DNA of 64,000 nucleotides from Natronogracilivirga saccharolytica (lineage in GTDB: Bacteria > Bacteroidota > Rhodothermia > Balneolales > Natronogracilivirgulaceae), in contig NZ_JAFIDN010000004.1 in NCBI RefSeq assembly GCF_017921895.1, positions 124,001 through 188,000 on the forward strand, read 5' to 3'. A model generated the notes under the pieces. It searched no databases. It worked only from the letters and a program-made list of their open reading frames with translations, and was not told where the DNA came from. Positions 17,878-26,879 of this stretch are shown in pieces (position 1 is the stretch's first letter; each line of letters begins with the position of its first letter). The position numbers and the translations under genes are program-made.

Positions 17878-20487
17878 TCATCCATCCAGCTCGTTACGCT
17901 CAAATTCGAGTACCCTGATCGCTCTTCTGATTTCAGATTTTTCTTCTTCAGATATGCCGTAGCGATCGGCCGCTTGCTCAAGATCATCTAAAGCCTCAAT
18001 CACTCCCAATTCTACAACTGCCTGATAAGCAAGCATTCGGTAATTTGCGTACGGATCTCCGATACGTTCCATGAATAATGGTTGGATCTCCTGCCTCATG
18101 GTTTCGTCCATTTCAGGGATCAAAGCAGACAGATGACTAAGTGCATCATAACTATAACGAAAATCGCCCGGCTCATCGGCCAGCATCATCAGCATCTCAC
18201 GCGACTCATCGGTATCAGACATAATCAAAGCATCAACTACAGCATTTTTTATAACATTCTGATACGATGACTGTCCCTTGTATGCTGATACCAGCTCAGC
18301 AGCTTCTTCCGGAAATAACTCCCCGGTCAAAGCAATAGCATCAGCTGACACAAAATAACTGGTGTCTTCCATCATGGATATCAGATGCTTCTGCACTGAA
18401 AGGCGCATTTCTTCGTCATCGAGAGCAAGTCCCGGCAGTATTTCCAGCGCCTGACTTCTGACCTCATATCGCTTTTCATTGTCAAATATTGCATGTAATG
18501 CCAGATCAAGTGCTTGTCTTTCAGTAAAATAGCCAGCCGTTTCTGAGACAGTTTCGAATGCCGTCATTCGAATACCCCAAAACTCATCTTCTCTGGCCAT
18601 TCTGGCGATTATTTCTCTGACATCGGCATTCTCCAGATATTCAGGCAGCAAAGCCAGAGCCTCCGATCGAACCAGAAGCCGGTCATCATCCAGGCGATGT
18701 TTTAACTGATCCAGCTCCGGATCAATATAGTACTCCGCAAGCTGCACTCTGTCCGGATCAATGATCACATCCGTTATTTCACTATCTGCCTCAAATGAAA
18801 ATGTCTCGACCATCTCTTCAATTTTTACTTTTTCAACAAAACTGCCGTCTTCAGCTTTGATCAACACTTCCGGATGCAACCGGTAAACCGGCTGTCGTGC
18901 TGTATCCTGAACCTGATAGACAGTCATTTCAGCACTGTTTCCCCTTATGGAAACTTCTTTCTCAAGCGACGGATGGCCGGGCTCATGGAACCACTGTTTA
19001 AAAAACCAATCCAGGTCAGTTTCGCTTACATCCTCATAAACTTGTTGCAAATCATACACATCAACAGCATCAAAAGAGAATTTTTCAACATATGTTCGGA
19101 CCGCTTCCCACCAGGTTTCATCACCAAGATAATCATGGAGCATTCGGAGTATCTGGCCGGATTTCTGATAGGTATGCCTGTCGTACATATCCTCCGGAAC
19201 CTGGTATTGATTAAAAATCACCGGCCGACGATAGTCTTCCGCTTCGTTGAAATAAGTGATCCTGTCATTTTGATTTTTCCACAAGTAGGAATCCCTTCCG
19301 TTGTTATGCAGCCGGTATGACGATTCGAAATAGTTGGCAAAACCTTCATTGAGTGGCAGGTTGGCCCAGTTTTTTGCCGTTACCAAATTGCCGAGCCACT
19401 GATGAATAATCTCGTGCATGATGAGGTCCTGATTTGACAGGTCCCGGGCAGCACGCTCATCAAACTGGACAGCATCATAAAGAAGCGTAGCTGTCGTGTT
19501 TTCCATACCCCTTGCAATAAAATCATGAACCGGAGCCTGGGAATACACCGGGTCCCACGGATAGGCAATTCCCGTCTTTTTCTCCGAGTAAAGAATCATA
19601 TCTGCCGTGTTTTCATAAATACGGTCTACAGTAGCGGCAAACTCCGGCTCCACATAATATCGGTAGAGTATATCCCCTTCCAGTTCCTCCACGATATCGT
19701 ACTCTCCCACTGCCAGAACAAACAAATATGGTGTATGGGGCTGATTCAGACGCCAGTAATCCGTGCGCAGCGAATCGCCGGGCTCCATTCGGCTCTCTTT
19801 CATAAGGCCGTTGGACAATGTCTTGAAATGCGGCGGAACTGTTATCCATGTTTCCTGCGTAGCCCTTTCTGCAGGGTGATCAATGGTCGGAAACCAGAAA
19901 CTGTTGTCTTCCGGCTGTCCGAGAGTCCAGACCTGCGTTGGTTTTACGGGATCTTCACCTCTGGGATTGACAAAATACAACCCTCTCTCCGGCGGAGACG
20001 AGACAAAGTCAATACCGAGAACCAATGTGTCCCCTTCCTCGAATTCACTTCCCAGGTCGACCGTTACGATGGCGGAATCCTGCCTGTATTCAAATTTCTG
20101 ATTGCTTCTGACATCATATACAGAGTCGAACTCCATTGTTTTAGCATCAAAAATCAATTCATCCTGTTTCATGTCACTCGTGAACAGCATTTCAGTCTGA
20201 CCAATGACCTGCTCGCGCTCAAAGTTGAAACGGACCCATAATTTTTGATGATGAAGATCCCAGGTCAGCTCTCTGAGCTCCTGCACCGGGCCTTCGGGAA
20301 TAATCCAGTCAGGTTCTTCCGGGGCATCCGGATCAGCCGCCGGTGTTACAAAAGGTCCGCATGATGAAACAGACAGAAAAACCAAAATAAGTAGCGGCAA
20401 CAATGCGTTTTTACCTTTTATATTGTTGAACGCTATGAAGATAGGTTTATTAATTTCGCCGATCAGGTTCCGGGCCACAGGTTTCAT
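17878..20487 (-). CDS. M1-family zinc aminopeptidase lipoprotein with HEAT-repeat C-terminus
   Basis: 869 residues. A lipoprotein signal has its Cys at residue 43 (LPLLILVFLSVSSC) after an unusually long N-terminal region. The M1 peptidase signature is complete: the substrate-binding GMEN (327-330), HEIIH (358-362) with zinc-binding His358 and His362, and the third ligand Glu381 (NEGFANYF). After about residue 600 there is an alpha-helical HEAT-like region with repeated LLPEYLENADVREIIARMA-type units in place of the usual ERAP1-like domain. It probably trims peptides at the cell surface or in the periplasm. Confidence 0.9.
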   Translation of the reverse strand: MKPVARNLIGEINKPIFIAFNNIKGKNALLPLLILVFLSVSSCGPFVTPAADPDAPEEPDWIIPEGPVQELRELTWDLHHQKLWVRFNFEREQVIGQTEMLFTSDMKQDELIFDAKTMEFDSVYDVRSNQKFEYRQDSAIVTVDLGSEFEEGDTLVLGIDFVSSPPERGLYFVNPRGEDPVKPTQVWTLGQPEDNSFWFPTIDHPAERATQETWITVPPHFKTLSNGLMKESRMEPGDSLRTDYWRLNQPHTPYLFVLAVGEYDIVEELEGDILYRYYVEPEFAATVDRIYENTADMILYSEKKTGIAYPWDPVYSQAPVHDFIARGMENTTATLLYDAVQFDERAARDLSNQDLIMHEIIHQWLGNLVTAKNWANLPLNEGFANYFESSYRLHNNGRDSYLWKNQNDRITYFNEAEDYRRPVIFNQYQVPEDMYDRHTYQKSGQILRMLHDYLGDETWWEAVRTYVEKFSFDAVDVYDLQQVYEDVSETDLDWFFKQWFHEPGHPSLEKEVSIRGNSAEMTVYQVQDTARQPVYRLHPEVLIKAEDGSFVEKVKIEEMVETFSFEADSEITDVIIDPDRVQLAEYYIDPELDQLKHRLDDDRLLVRSEALALLPEYLENADVREIIARMAREDEFWGIRMTAFETVSETAGYFTERQALDLALHAIFDNEKRYEVRSQALEILPGLALDDEEMRLSVQKHLISMMEDTSYFVSADAIALTGELFPEEAAELVSAYKGQSSYQNVIKNAVVDALIMSDTDESREMLMMLADEPGDFRYSYDALSHLSALIPEMDETMRQEIQPLFMERIGDPYANYRMLAYQAVVELGVIEALDDLEQAADRYGISEEEKSEIRRAIRVLEFERNELDG

Positions 20488-20596
20488 ATATCGATGATTC
20501 TTCTTTGACTAATGAATCAGCTCTTCCTATTATTGAAGGCTGTAAATTTACTTGCTTACATGGGAATTTCCCCAATCTTTTCAAATTAAACAAAAG

Positions 20597-23569
20597 ATGC
20601 CAACGGATCACAAATCGATTAACAAAATATTTGCTGCACTGGCTTTTTTAACAGCGCTTGTTCTCTACCTGCTGACCCTGCCCCCCACCGCGAGTTTCTG
20701 GGATTGCAGTGAACGTATTGCATGTTCATTCGGACTCCAGATACCTCATCCTCCCGGAACGCCATTCTATCTGCTTCTGGGGCGTATTTTTTCCATGTTT
20801 GCCGGTGCCGGTTCTGCAGCTTACATGATCAATCTGATGAGCGCACTTGCCTCGGCCACCACGATCATGCTGCTGTATCTCATAATTGTGCGCTTTGTCA
20901 GAGAGTTTAAGGGTTATGATGTTGATAAATACGAATCTATCGACCGGATTGGCCTCTACGGCGGCGGACTTATCGGAGCCCTCACCTTTGCTGTCACAGA
21001 CAGCCACTGGTTTACTTCCATTGAGGCCGAAACCTATGCTCTGTCACTCACTTTTACCGCACTTGTCGTCTGGCTTGTGCTGAAATGGTCCGAAAATCAT
21101 GACAACATCAGAAATGAACGATGGCTGCTGCTTATTACATTCCTGTTCGGTCTTGCCTTCGGGGTTCACCTGCTCAGTCTCCTGGCCATATTCTTTGTCG
21201 GACTGATTATCTACTTCCGGAAATACGAATTTGAGCCCAGGTCATTTGTTATTGCTTCAGGCATCACTATAGCCATATTCTTCCTGATCTACCCGCTCAC
21301 CATCATTCAGCTGCCTGCACTGGCGGGAACATTTTCAAACATTACCGGTGGAATGCTCGGTCCGCTTGCGTTCCTGATATTCTTTGTGGGTCTGATCAGC
21401 TACGGCATCTATTATACCCATAAAAAAAATCATCGCACGGCAAATATCATCCTTCTCGGATACCTGCTTATTCTGATCGGATACTCAAGCTATTCAATGA
21501 TTTACATTCGTTCCCAGGTCAATCCCGGAATTGATCAGAACTCTCCGGATAATGTAGATGCCTTTATCAGCTATCTCAAGCGTGAGCAGTACGGGCAGCA
21601 GCCTCTGTTCCGCGGAGCTTCTTACAGCAACGAAATTGGCTCAATTGATCGTGAAAACCCGAAAGTATTCCCCAGAAGGCACTCTCCTGATCAACGCCAT
21701 CAGGAAAAATACAGCCAGTACAGCAGTGACCTCGACTTTTTCCTGAGCTATCAGGTCAACCATATGTACCTGCGCTATTTTGCTTGGAATTTCATCGGCA
21801 GGGACAGCGACATTCAGGATGCGGCCTGGATATCAGGTTTTTCAAGCAGTGATTATTCAGACAACCCTGCAAATAATACCTTTTTCTATCTTCCTTTCCT
21901 GCTTGGGCTGCTGGGAATGTTGTATCATTTCCGAAAAGACTGGAAAAGAGCCACGGGGGTGCTTGTCCTTTTTCTTGCCACAGGGCTGGCTATTGTGGCC
22001 TATCTGAACCAAACCCCTTTTCAGCCCAGAGAACGGGATTATTCCTACACCGGATCGTTTTTTGCCTTTTCAATCTGGATAGGGCTGGGTGCAACCGGTC
22101 TGATTGAACTTGTGAAACATTTTGCCAAAGGTAATAAAGCACTTGCATACGGATCGCTGGCAGTCACGTTCCTTGCCGTACCGGTACTTGTCGGCAGTCA
22201 GACTTACAGCAATAACGACCGCAGCCTTCGTTATGTAGCACCCGACTATGCCTACAATCTCCTTAACAGCACGGCTCCGTATTCCATTTTGTTTACAAAC
22301 GGAGACAACGACACCTTCCCTCTCTGGTATCTCCAGGAAGTTGAAGGAATACGGACCGATGTCCGGGTGGTAAACCTCAGTCTGCTGAATACCGAATGGT
22401 ATATCAAACAGATGAAAAACTTGTGGAATCACGATTCACCCCCGATTCCCATTGACCTGACCGACTCCGAAGTGGATCGCCTGAATGACAAGTTTGAGTT
22501 CCGCAGACCGGATGACTTCCACGAGCCCGGAGATATAACCATCCCTGTGGACAAGGATTTCCTAAGGCGTTTTTATGCCGGCGAAATTGATGACTTTGCA
22601 TGGGCGCCTGAAGAAATTCCGGATGAAGAAGAAATGGGATTCGGTGTACCTATTGATGACCTTGATGACGAAGTGACCTGGCATTTTGAAGGCACATTTC
22701 TGGGACGGGACCGGGAAGGCAATGAACTGCATTATACCAGGATCCAGGATGATATGGTTCTTGAGATACTGAAGAACAACCGCTGGGTTCGTCCCGTTTA
22801 CTTCTCTACTACTGTCGCCCGTGAAGCCCAGATGAACCTGCAGGACTACTTCCGTCTGGAAGGCAAGGCGTTTCGCGTCATGCCATACAAAACCGGCAAT
22901 ACACTGGATCCCGAAATCCATGCCGAGCGTCTTCACTCCTTCCGTCTCAGGGAAATCAATAATGAAAGAGCCTATTTCGACCAGAATATCCGCAGGATGA
23001 TGGACAATTACCGGACCATCATCAACCGGCAGGCCCGTACTTATATGGATATGGGTGATAATGAAAGTGCAGAGTACTGGCTTCAGTGGGGCGAAGAGCA
23101 TATCCCCTTCCATACCATAGAAGGAGATCCCACTTCCATACTGAATTACGCTTACAGATATGCTCAGCTGGACAATAATGAACGTGCGCTTGAACTGGCT
23201 GAAATGGCAAAACCCGATCTGGACCGTACCTTCAGCAGAAACCTGAGGAAACTTGACAGGATCGAATCAGATGTGGATCGTCTTGAAGACAGGATGGACC
23301 GGCGTGGTGGCAGTATGAGCAGCAGCAGAAGACAGGAGCTTCAGAACAGGATAAGTACACTTAACAGGGAGCGGGAACAGCTGGTCCGGGAGTTGTCTTA
23401 CGAGTCAAGCCGTTATATGATCATTCAGCGGCTCTACTTTATGAATGATATGGAACAGGAGGCTGTCGCAGTGGCCGATCACATCGCCGAATTATCACAG
23501 GACAGGCTGCCCTTCCCAAGGTCCCGGGATGAAAACCGGCAGCGTGTCCGCAGAATATTCGGCGATTAA
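20597..23569 (+). CDS. DUF2723 / GT117 membrane glycosyltransferase
   Basis: 990 residues from the ATG at 20597; an in-frame ATG at 20552 would add 15 residues with no signal character. The N-terminal half has about ten transmembrane helices and the conserved FWDCSE motif after the first helix, as in the DUF2723 family (CAZy GT117). This family is related in fold to protein O-mannosyltransferases that use lipid-linked sugars in the periplasm. The C-terminal half is a soluble domain with TPR-like and coiled-coil segments (ELQNRISTLNREREQLVREL type). A role in general protein O-glycosylation is an inference from the family. Confidence 0.88.
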   Translation: MPTDHKSINKIFAALAFLTALVLYLLTLPPTASFWDCSERIACSFGLQIPHPPGTPFYLLLGRIFSMFAGAGSAAYMINLMSALASATTIMLLYLIIVRFVREFKGYDVDKYESIDRIGLYGGGLIGALTFAVTDSHWFTSIEAETYALSLTFTALVVWLVLKWSENHDNIRNERWLLLITFLFGLAFGVHLLSLLAIFFVGLIIYFRKYEFEPRSFVIASGITIAIFFLIYPLTIIQLPALAGTFSNITGGMLGPLAFLIFFVGLISYGIYYTHKKNHRTANIILLGYLLILIGYSSYSMIYIRSQVNPGIDQNSPDNVDAFISYLKREQYGQQPLFRGASYSNEIGSIDRENPKVFPRRHSPDQRHQEKYSQYSSDLDFFLSYQVNHMYLRYFAWNFIGRDSDIQDAAWISGFSSSDYSDNPANNTFFYLPFLLGLLGMLYHFRKDWKRATGVLVLFLATGLAIVAYLNQTPFQPRERDYSYTGSFFAFSIWIGLGATGLIELVKHFAKGNKALAYGSLAVTFLAVPVLVGSQTYSNNDRSLRYVAPDYAYNLLNSTAPYSILFTNGDNDTFPLWYLQEVEGIRTDVRVVNLSLLNTEWYIKQMKNLWNHDSPPIPIDLTDSEVDRLNDKFEFRRPDDFHEPGDITIPVDKDFLRRFYAGEIDDFAWAPEEIPDEEEMGFGVPIDDLDDEVTWHFEGTFLGRDREGNELHYTRIQDDMVLEILKNNRWVRPVYFSTTVAREAQMNLQDYFRLEGKAFRVMPYKTGNTLDPEIHAERLHSFRLREINNERAYFDQNIRRMMDNYRTIINRQARTYMDMGDNESAEYWLQWGEEHIPFHTIEGDPTSILNYAYRYAQLDNNERALELAEMAKPDLDRTFSRNLRKLDRIESDVDRLEDRMDRRGGSMSSSRRQELQNRISTLNREREQLVRELSYESSRYMIIQRLYFMNDMEQEAVAVADHIAELSQDRLPFPRSRDENRQRVRRIFGD

Positions 23570-23656
23570 TCGTTATTCCAATATTGAGCCACTTGTTTTA
23601 TATTGCAATACATATGTTATTTATCGCCACTTCACAATAATGGCCCGACTGCTTAC

Positions 23657-24112
23657 ATGATCCATAACTTCTCAGAAGAAAACATCAGTGCCATTTCCAG
23701 GGTGCTGGATTCAAAGCCCAAAAAAAGCGGCAATGTGTACCGGTATGAAATAAAACACATCGAATCCGGCAGAAAAATCGCCCTCGAGATACACATGGGG
23801 TTGAATGCGGGAAACAGCCCCATGAATCTGATTTCGGTATACACTCAGGATACGTTCCTGCAGCTGCATAACTGCACGGCGTTTGTCGCCAGCGACATGT
23901 TGCAGCAAGTTACCTTTTTCGGCAAGAATGGTGATATCATTTCCGGACTCATCGTGGAGAAAGAAGCCGGATGCAGCTTATATGCCAATGTCAAAGAGTC
24001 ATTGATTCAGGGAGATTTTACTGAATTACCGCATGAAGTTATGATGTGCAGCGTTGCACTGTCGCTGACCGAGTCCATAGACAGCAAGGGTTTCAATTTT
24101 GATGATGAATGA
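23657..24112 (+). CDS. conserved-looking hypothetical protein
   Basis: 151 residues from the ATG at 23657; the frame is open to an ATG at 23603. No signal peptide or membrane helix is visible. The predicted pattern is mixed alpha/beta (a strand-rich centre LISVYTQDTFLQLHNCTAF and an acidic end FNFDDE). I do not recognise a family. It lies between the GT117 gene and ybeY on the same strand. Confidence 0.55.
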   Translation: MIHNFSEENISAISRVLDSKPKKSGNVYRYEIKHIESGRKIALEIHMGLNAGNSPMNLISVYTQDTFLQLHNCTAFVASDMLQQVTFFGKNGDIISGLIVEKEAGCSLYANVKESLIQGDFTELPHEVMMCSVALSLTESIDSKGFNFDDE

Positions 24113-24180
24113 ATCAGAGTTGCAATGAATCATAATGCATGGACAAAGTCAGATCATCCATTTTCTGATAATTTTCAACC

Positions 24181-24615
24181 ATGAATTCCGTGCATTGTCG
24201 AATTTTTCATGAATCTGAAATGGATCTTCCCTTAAGTGAAGATCAGCTGAACAAAATCATTTCCCTGCTCCAGAGTTACGAAGGACAGACTTTTCGGGAT
24301 TTGGAAACCGTTTTTGTAGATGAAGAACATATTCAGCAACTTAACAGGGACTATCTGAATCATGATTACGTGACCGATATAATTACATTTCCTTATAATG
24401 AGAACGATGAGGAACCGGAAGGCACATTGTTTTGTTGTCTTCCGAGGATTAAATCCCAGGCATCAGAGTATGGAAGCACTTATGAAACCGAACTTATCCG
24501 GGTTGTAATACACGGCCTGCTGCATCTGCTTGGCTATGGTGACCGGACGCAGCAGGAGAAAGATGAAATGAGAAAACGTGAAGACAAATATATCAATCTC
24601 TACATGGACGCTTGA
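24181..24615 (+). CDS. ybeY: rRNA maturation endoribonuclease YbeY
   Basis: 144 residues with the UPF0054 signature. The zinc site reads HGLLHLLGYGD, giving His111 and His115, with Asp121 where most homologues have a third His. As I recall, Asp at this place is common in Bacteroidota. The NRDYLNHDYVTDIITFPY segment is the other conserved block. YbeY helps mature the 3' end of 16S rRNA and takes part in ribosome quality control. Its TGA is followed directly by the ATG of the smg-type gene. Confidence 0.93.
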   Translation: MNSVHCRIFHESEMDLPLSEDQLNKIISLLQSYEGQTFRDLETVFVDEEHIQQLNRDYLNHDYVTDIITFPYNENDEEPEGTLFCCLPRIKSQASEYGSTYETELIRVVIHGLLHLLGYGDRTQQEKDEMRKREDKYINLYMDA

Positions 24616-25068
24616 ATGCAGAAGAACATCGTCGACCTGATTATTTACATGGTTAAGCGGATGCATATCGGAGCAAGACTTAAAGATCTGAAGCTCGAGT
24701 CCATCCGCGGATACAACAAGTCGGAAATCAGTGCTGCCTACTCCTGGCTGGTGCACAAGCAGGAGTCGGGTGAACTTAACTCCCCTGAGTCCGGATTGTC
24801 TTACATCCCCTCCCCCCGTACCCTGTTTCCCAGTGAACGCAGTGTCATTTCCCCCGAAGCTTACGGCTACATGCTGGAACTGTATTATCTGGGTATACTC
24901 AATGCAAGCCGGTTTGAAAATGTAATTGAATATGCCATTATGAGTACGGATGGTGATAAGGTTGATGTACAGGACGTCAAAGAATGGATCGCCAATATCA
25001 TTTTTGAAAACGAATTATCCGGCAGGGATCAGTCGCTTTTTCTGAAAGGCAATGAAACCATTAACTGA
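24616..25068 (+). CDS. DUF494 (Smg-like) protein
   Basis: 150 residues. The pattern matches Smg/DUF494: an N-terminal helix pair ending SEISAAYSWLV, a variable linker, then an Arg-containing block with EAYGYMLELYYLGILN and a helix pair VDVQDVKEWIANIIFE. The biochemical function of the family is unknown; in gamma-proteobacteria smg lies near def and dprA. The start codon touches the ybeY stop (TGAATG), so the two are probably translationally coupled. Confidence 0.82.
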   Translation: MQKNIVDLIIYMVKRMHIGARLKDLKLESIRGYNKSEISAAYSWLVHKQESGELNSPESGLSYIPSPRTLFPSERSVISPEAYGYMLELYYLGILNASRFENVIEYAIMSTDGDKVDVQDVKEWIANIIFENELSGRDQSLFLKGNETIN

Positions 25069-25076
25069 TTTATGCG

Positions 25077-26291
25077 ATGGGTACATTCATTATTGCTGCC
25101 TGTACCTTTGTTTTTGCTTTTTTTATCGCCACCACACTGATCATCTGCCATAACAGCTATTATTTTCTTGGCCTTAATCCGGATAAAGATAACTTTCCTC
25201 AGGATTCTGAGAATGAACAAAATAATCCGGACATATCCATACTCATTCCTGCCCGCAACGAAGAAAGAAACATACTCAAGCTTCTGAATAGTATTGACGG
25301 CCAGAATTATCCCGGCAGTATGGAAATTCTGGTTCTGGATGATCACTCTTCCGACAATACTTCCGAATTAGTTCATGATTTTTCAAGAACCTCCGGTTTC
25401 AGTGTCCGGCTACTCAAAGGCAAAGAAAAACCGGGGGATTGGCTTGGAAAAAATTGGGCGTGTCATCAGCTTGCCGGCAGTGCAAATGGTGACATACTTG
25501 TTTTCCTTGATGCCGATACCTGGACAGACACCGGCTTTATTAATGAGATCGTTATCCGGATGAGACGTTTCAGGCTCGATTTTCTGACCGTATGGCCTCA
25601 TCAAATCATGAATTCGGCAACCGAAAAGTCTGTAATTTCTACAGTTTATGCCACCATCGTTATGTACCTGCCGACGCTGTACTGTTTTCAGGCACCCCGG
25701 TGGATCCCAACGCAGTATCTGAAATCGAAAGTCAAACCAATGTTTGCCAGTGCATGCGGGCAATGTATGGTTTTTAGCAAAAGCTGTTATGATGCCGTAG
25801 GTGGTCACGCCTCTGTCAAACAGGAGGTCGTCGAAGACGTAAAGCTCGCCAAAAAAGTTGTATCCTCCGGAAAAACCATGAGAATGTTCCATGGAACCGA
25901 AAAAATCTGGTGCCGGATGTATCAGAGCAACAACGAGGTCTTTGAAGGGTTCCGCAAGAACTTTCTGGCAGGATTCAACTACAATATTCCCGCCTTCGTA
26001 CTGGCGTGGATTATGCACATCATTGTTTATATCCTGCCTCCTGCAATACTTCTTGCAGGTGTTGCAGGTTTGCATTCAGACCTTCACGTGACCACATTTG
26101 CCGGACCCGCCGCTTTCCTGACAGCCGTCCCGGCTCTGCAGCGTCTTTGGATAACCGGGTTTTTAAAATGGCCGCAATCAGCGGGGTGGTTGTATCTGGC
26201 CGGAATCTTTTGGTTCCAGGTGCTGGCTTTGACCGTTGTTTTTGACTACTTCACGGGAAAGCAAAACTTCTGGAAAGGCCGGTCTGTCTGA
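25077..26291 (+). CDS. membrane-bound GT2 family glycosyltransferase
   Basis: 404 residues. An N-terminal membrane helix is followed by a GT-A domain with ISILIPARNEERNI, the nucleotide-sugar aspartate in VLDDHSSDNT, and the DxD metal motif in FLDADTWT. The acceptor-side segment GDWLGKNWACHQLA resembles the GxxWLGKNWA block of carotenoid and related lipid glycosyltransferases. Three to four helices end the protein. A lipid or carotenoid acceptor is likely but unproven. Its last 114 bp overlap the AraC-type gene on the opposite strand. Confidence 0.85.
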   Translation: MGTFIIAACTFVFAFFIATTLIICHNSYYFLGLNPDKDNFPQDSENEQNNPDISILIPARNEERNILKLLNSIDGQNYPGSMEILVLDDHSSDNTSELVHDFSRTSGFSVRLLKGKEKPGDWLGKNWACHQLAGSANGDILVFLDADTWTDTGFINEIVIRMRRFRLDFLTVWPHQIMNSATEKSVISTVYATIVMYLPTLYCFQAPRWIPTQYLKSKVKPMFASACGQCMVFSKSCYDAVGGHASVKQEVVEDVKLAKKVVSSGKTMRMFHGTEKIWCRMYQSNNEVFEGFRKNFLAGFNYNIPAFVLAWIMHIIVYILPPAILLAGVAGLHSDLHVTTFAGPAAFLTAVPALQRLWITGFLKWPQSAGWLYLAGIFWFQVLALTVVFDYFTGKQNFWKGRSV

Positions 26292-26729
26292 TTTGCCCGG
26301 TTTGCCTGTTACGATATAGAGGTAATCCATTTCGGCAACTTTAGACATCAGTTTTCGCGAACGAAATGCATCCCGCTTCAGGCTGTCTTTGAGTTCCAGA
26401 AACCCGATTCCGAAATTACGGTTCAAAAACTTGTGCAGCGCTTTTTCATTCTGGATGCCTGATTCCCGTGCCACCTTATAGGCAGTAGCGGACCAATCTG
26501 ATTGAATCACTCTGCATATCTGACGAAAACGCGCCCTTCGAAGCACCATTTTGGGGTTTTCACCAAACATTTCTGTAAACCTTCTGCAGAAATGAGCCCT
26601 TGAATATCCCATCATCTGTGACCAGTCGGTGACGTTATGAATTTCTGTGATGTTTCTTATCATGATCTCGACTGCTATATCCATTTGGTGATATGCAATG
26701 TCCATTTTGACTGATGTTCCGGTCTTCAT
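26178..26729 (-). CDS. minimal AraC-type DNA-binding protein
   Basis: 183 residues from the ATG at 26729; the frame reaches 26876, but that start would lie 3 bp from the divergent xerC ATG and adds basic, poorly structured sequence. The core is an AraC/XylS double helix-turn-helix: MMGYSRAHFCRRFTEMFGENP, then VARESGIQNEKALHKFLNRNF. There is no ligand-binding domain. Its target may be its neighbours. The 3' end overlaps the glycosyltransferase gene antisense by 114 bp, so mutual interference in transcription is possible. Confidence 0.75.
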   Translation of the reverse strand: MKTGTSVKMDIAYHQMDIAVEIMIRNITEIHNVTDWSQMMGYSRAHFCRRFTEMFGENPKMVLRRARFRQICRVIQSDWSATAYKVARESGIQNEKALHKFLNRNFGIGFLELKDSLKRDAFRSRKLMSKVAEMDYLYIVTGKPGKSDRPAFPEVLLSREVVKNNGQSQHLEPKDSGQIQPPR

Positions 26730-26879
26730 AGGCTTTAGTCCTGTTATTATTAAAGTTGTAAGCCACATGTACGTTCTAAGAGCAGGTTCGGCACAAGTCC
26801 TTACAAACTTTTTTTTACTGCTTTCATATTTCCTGCTATTGATTATATTTCTGAGAGAACCACCAACACTCCGCATGAT

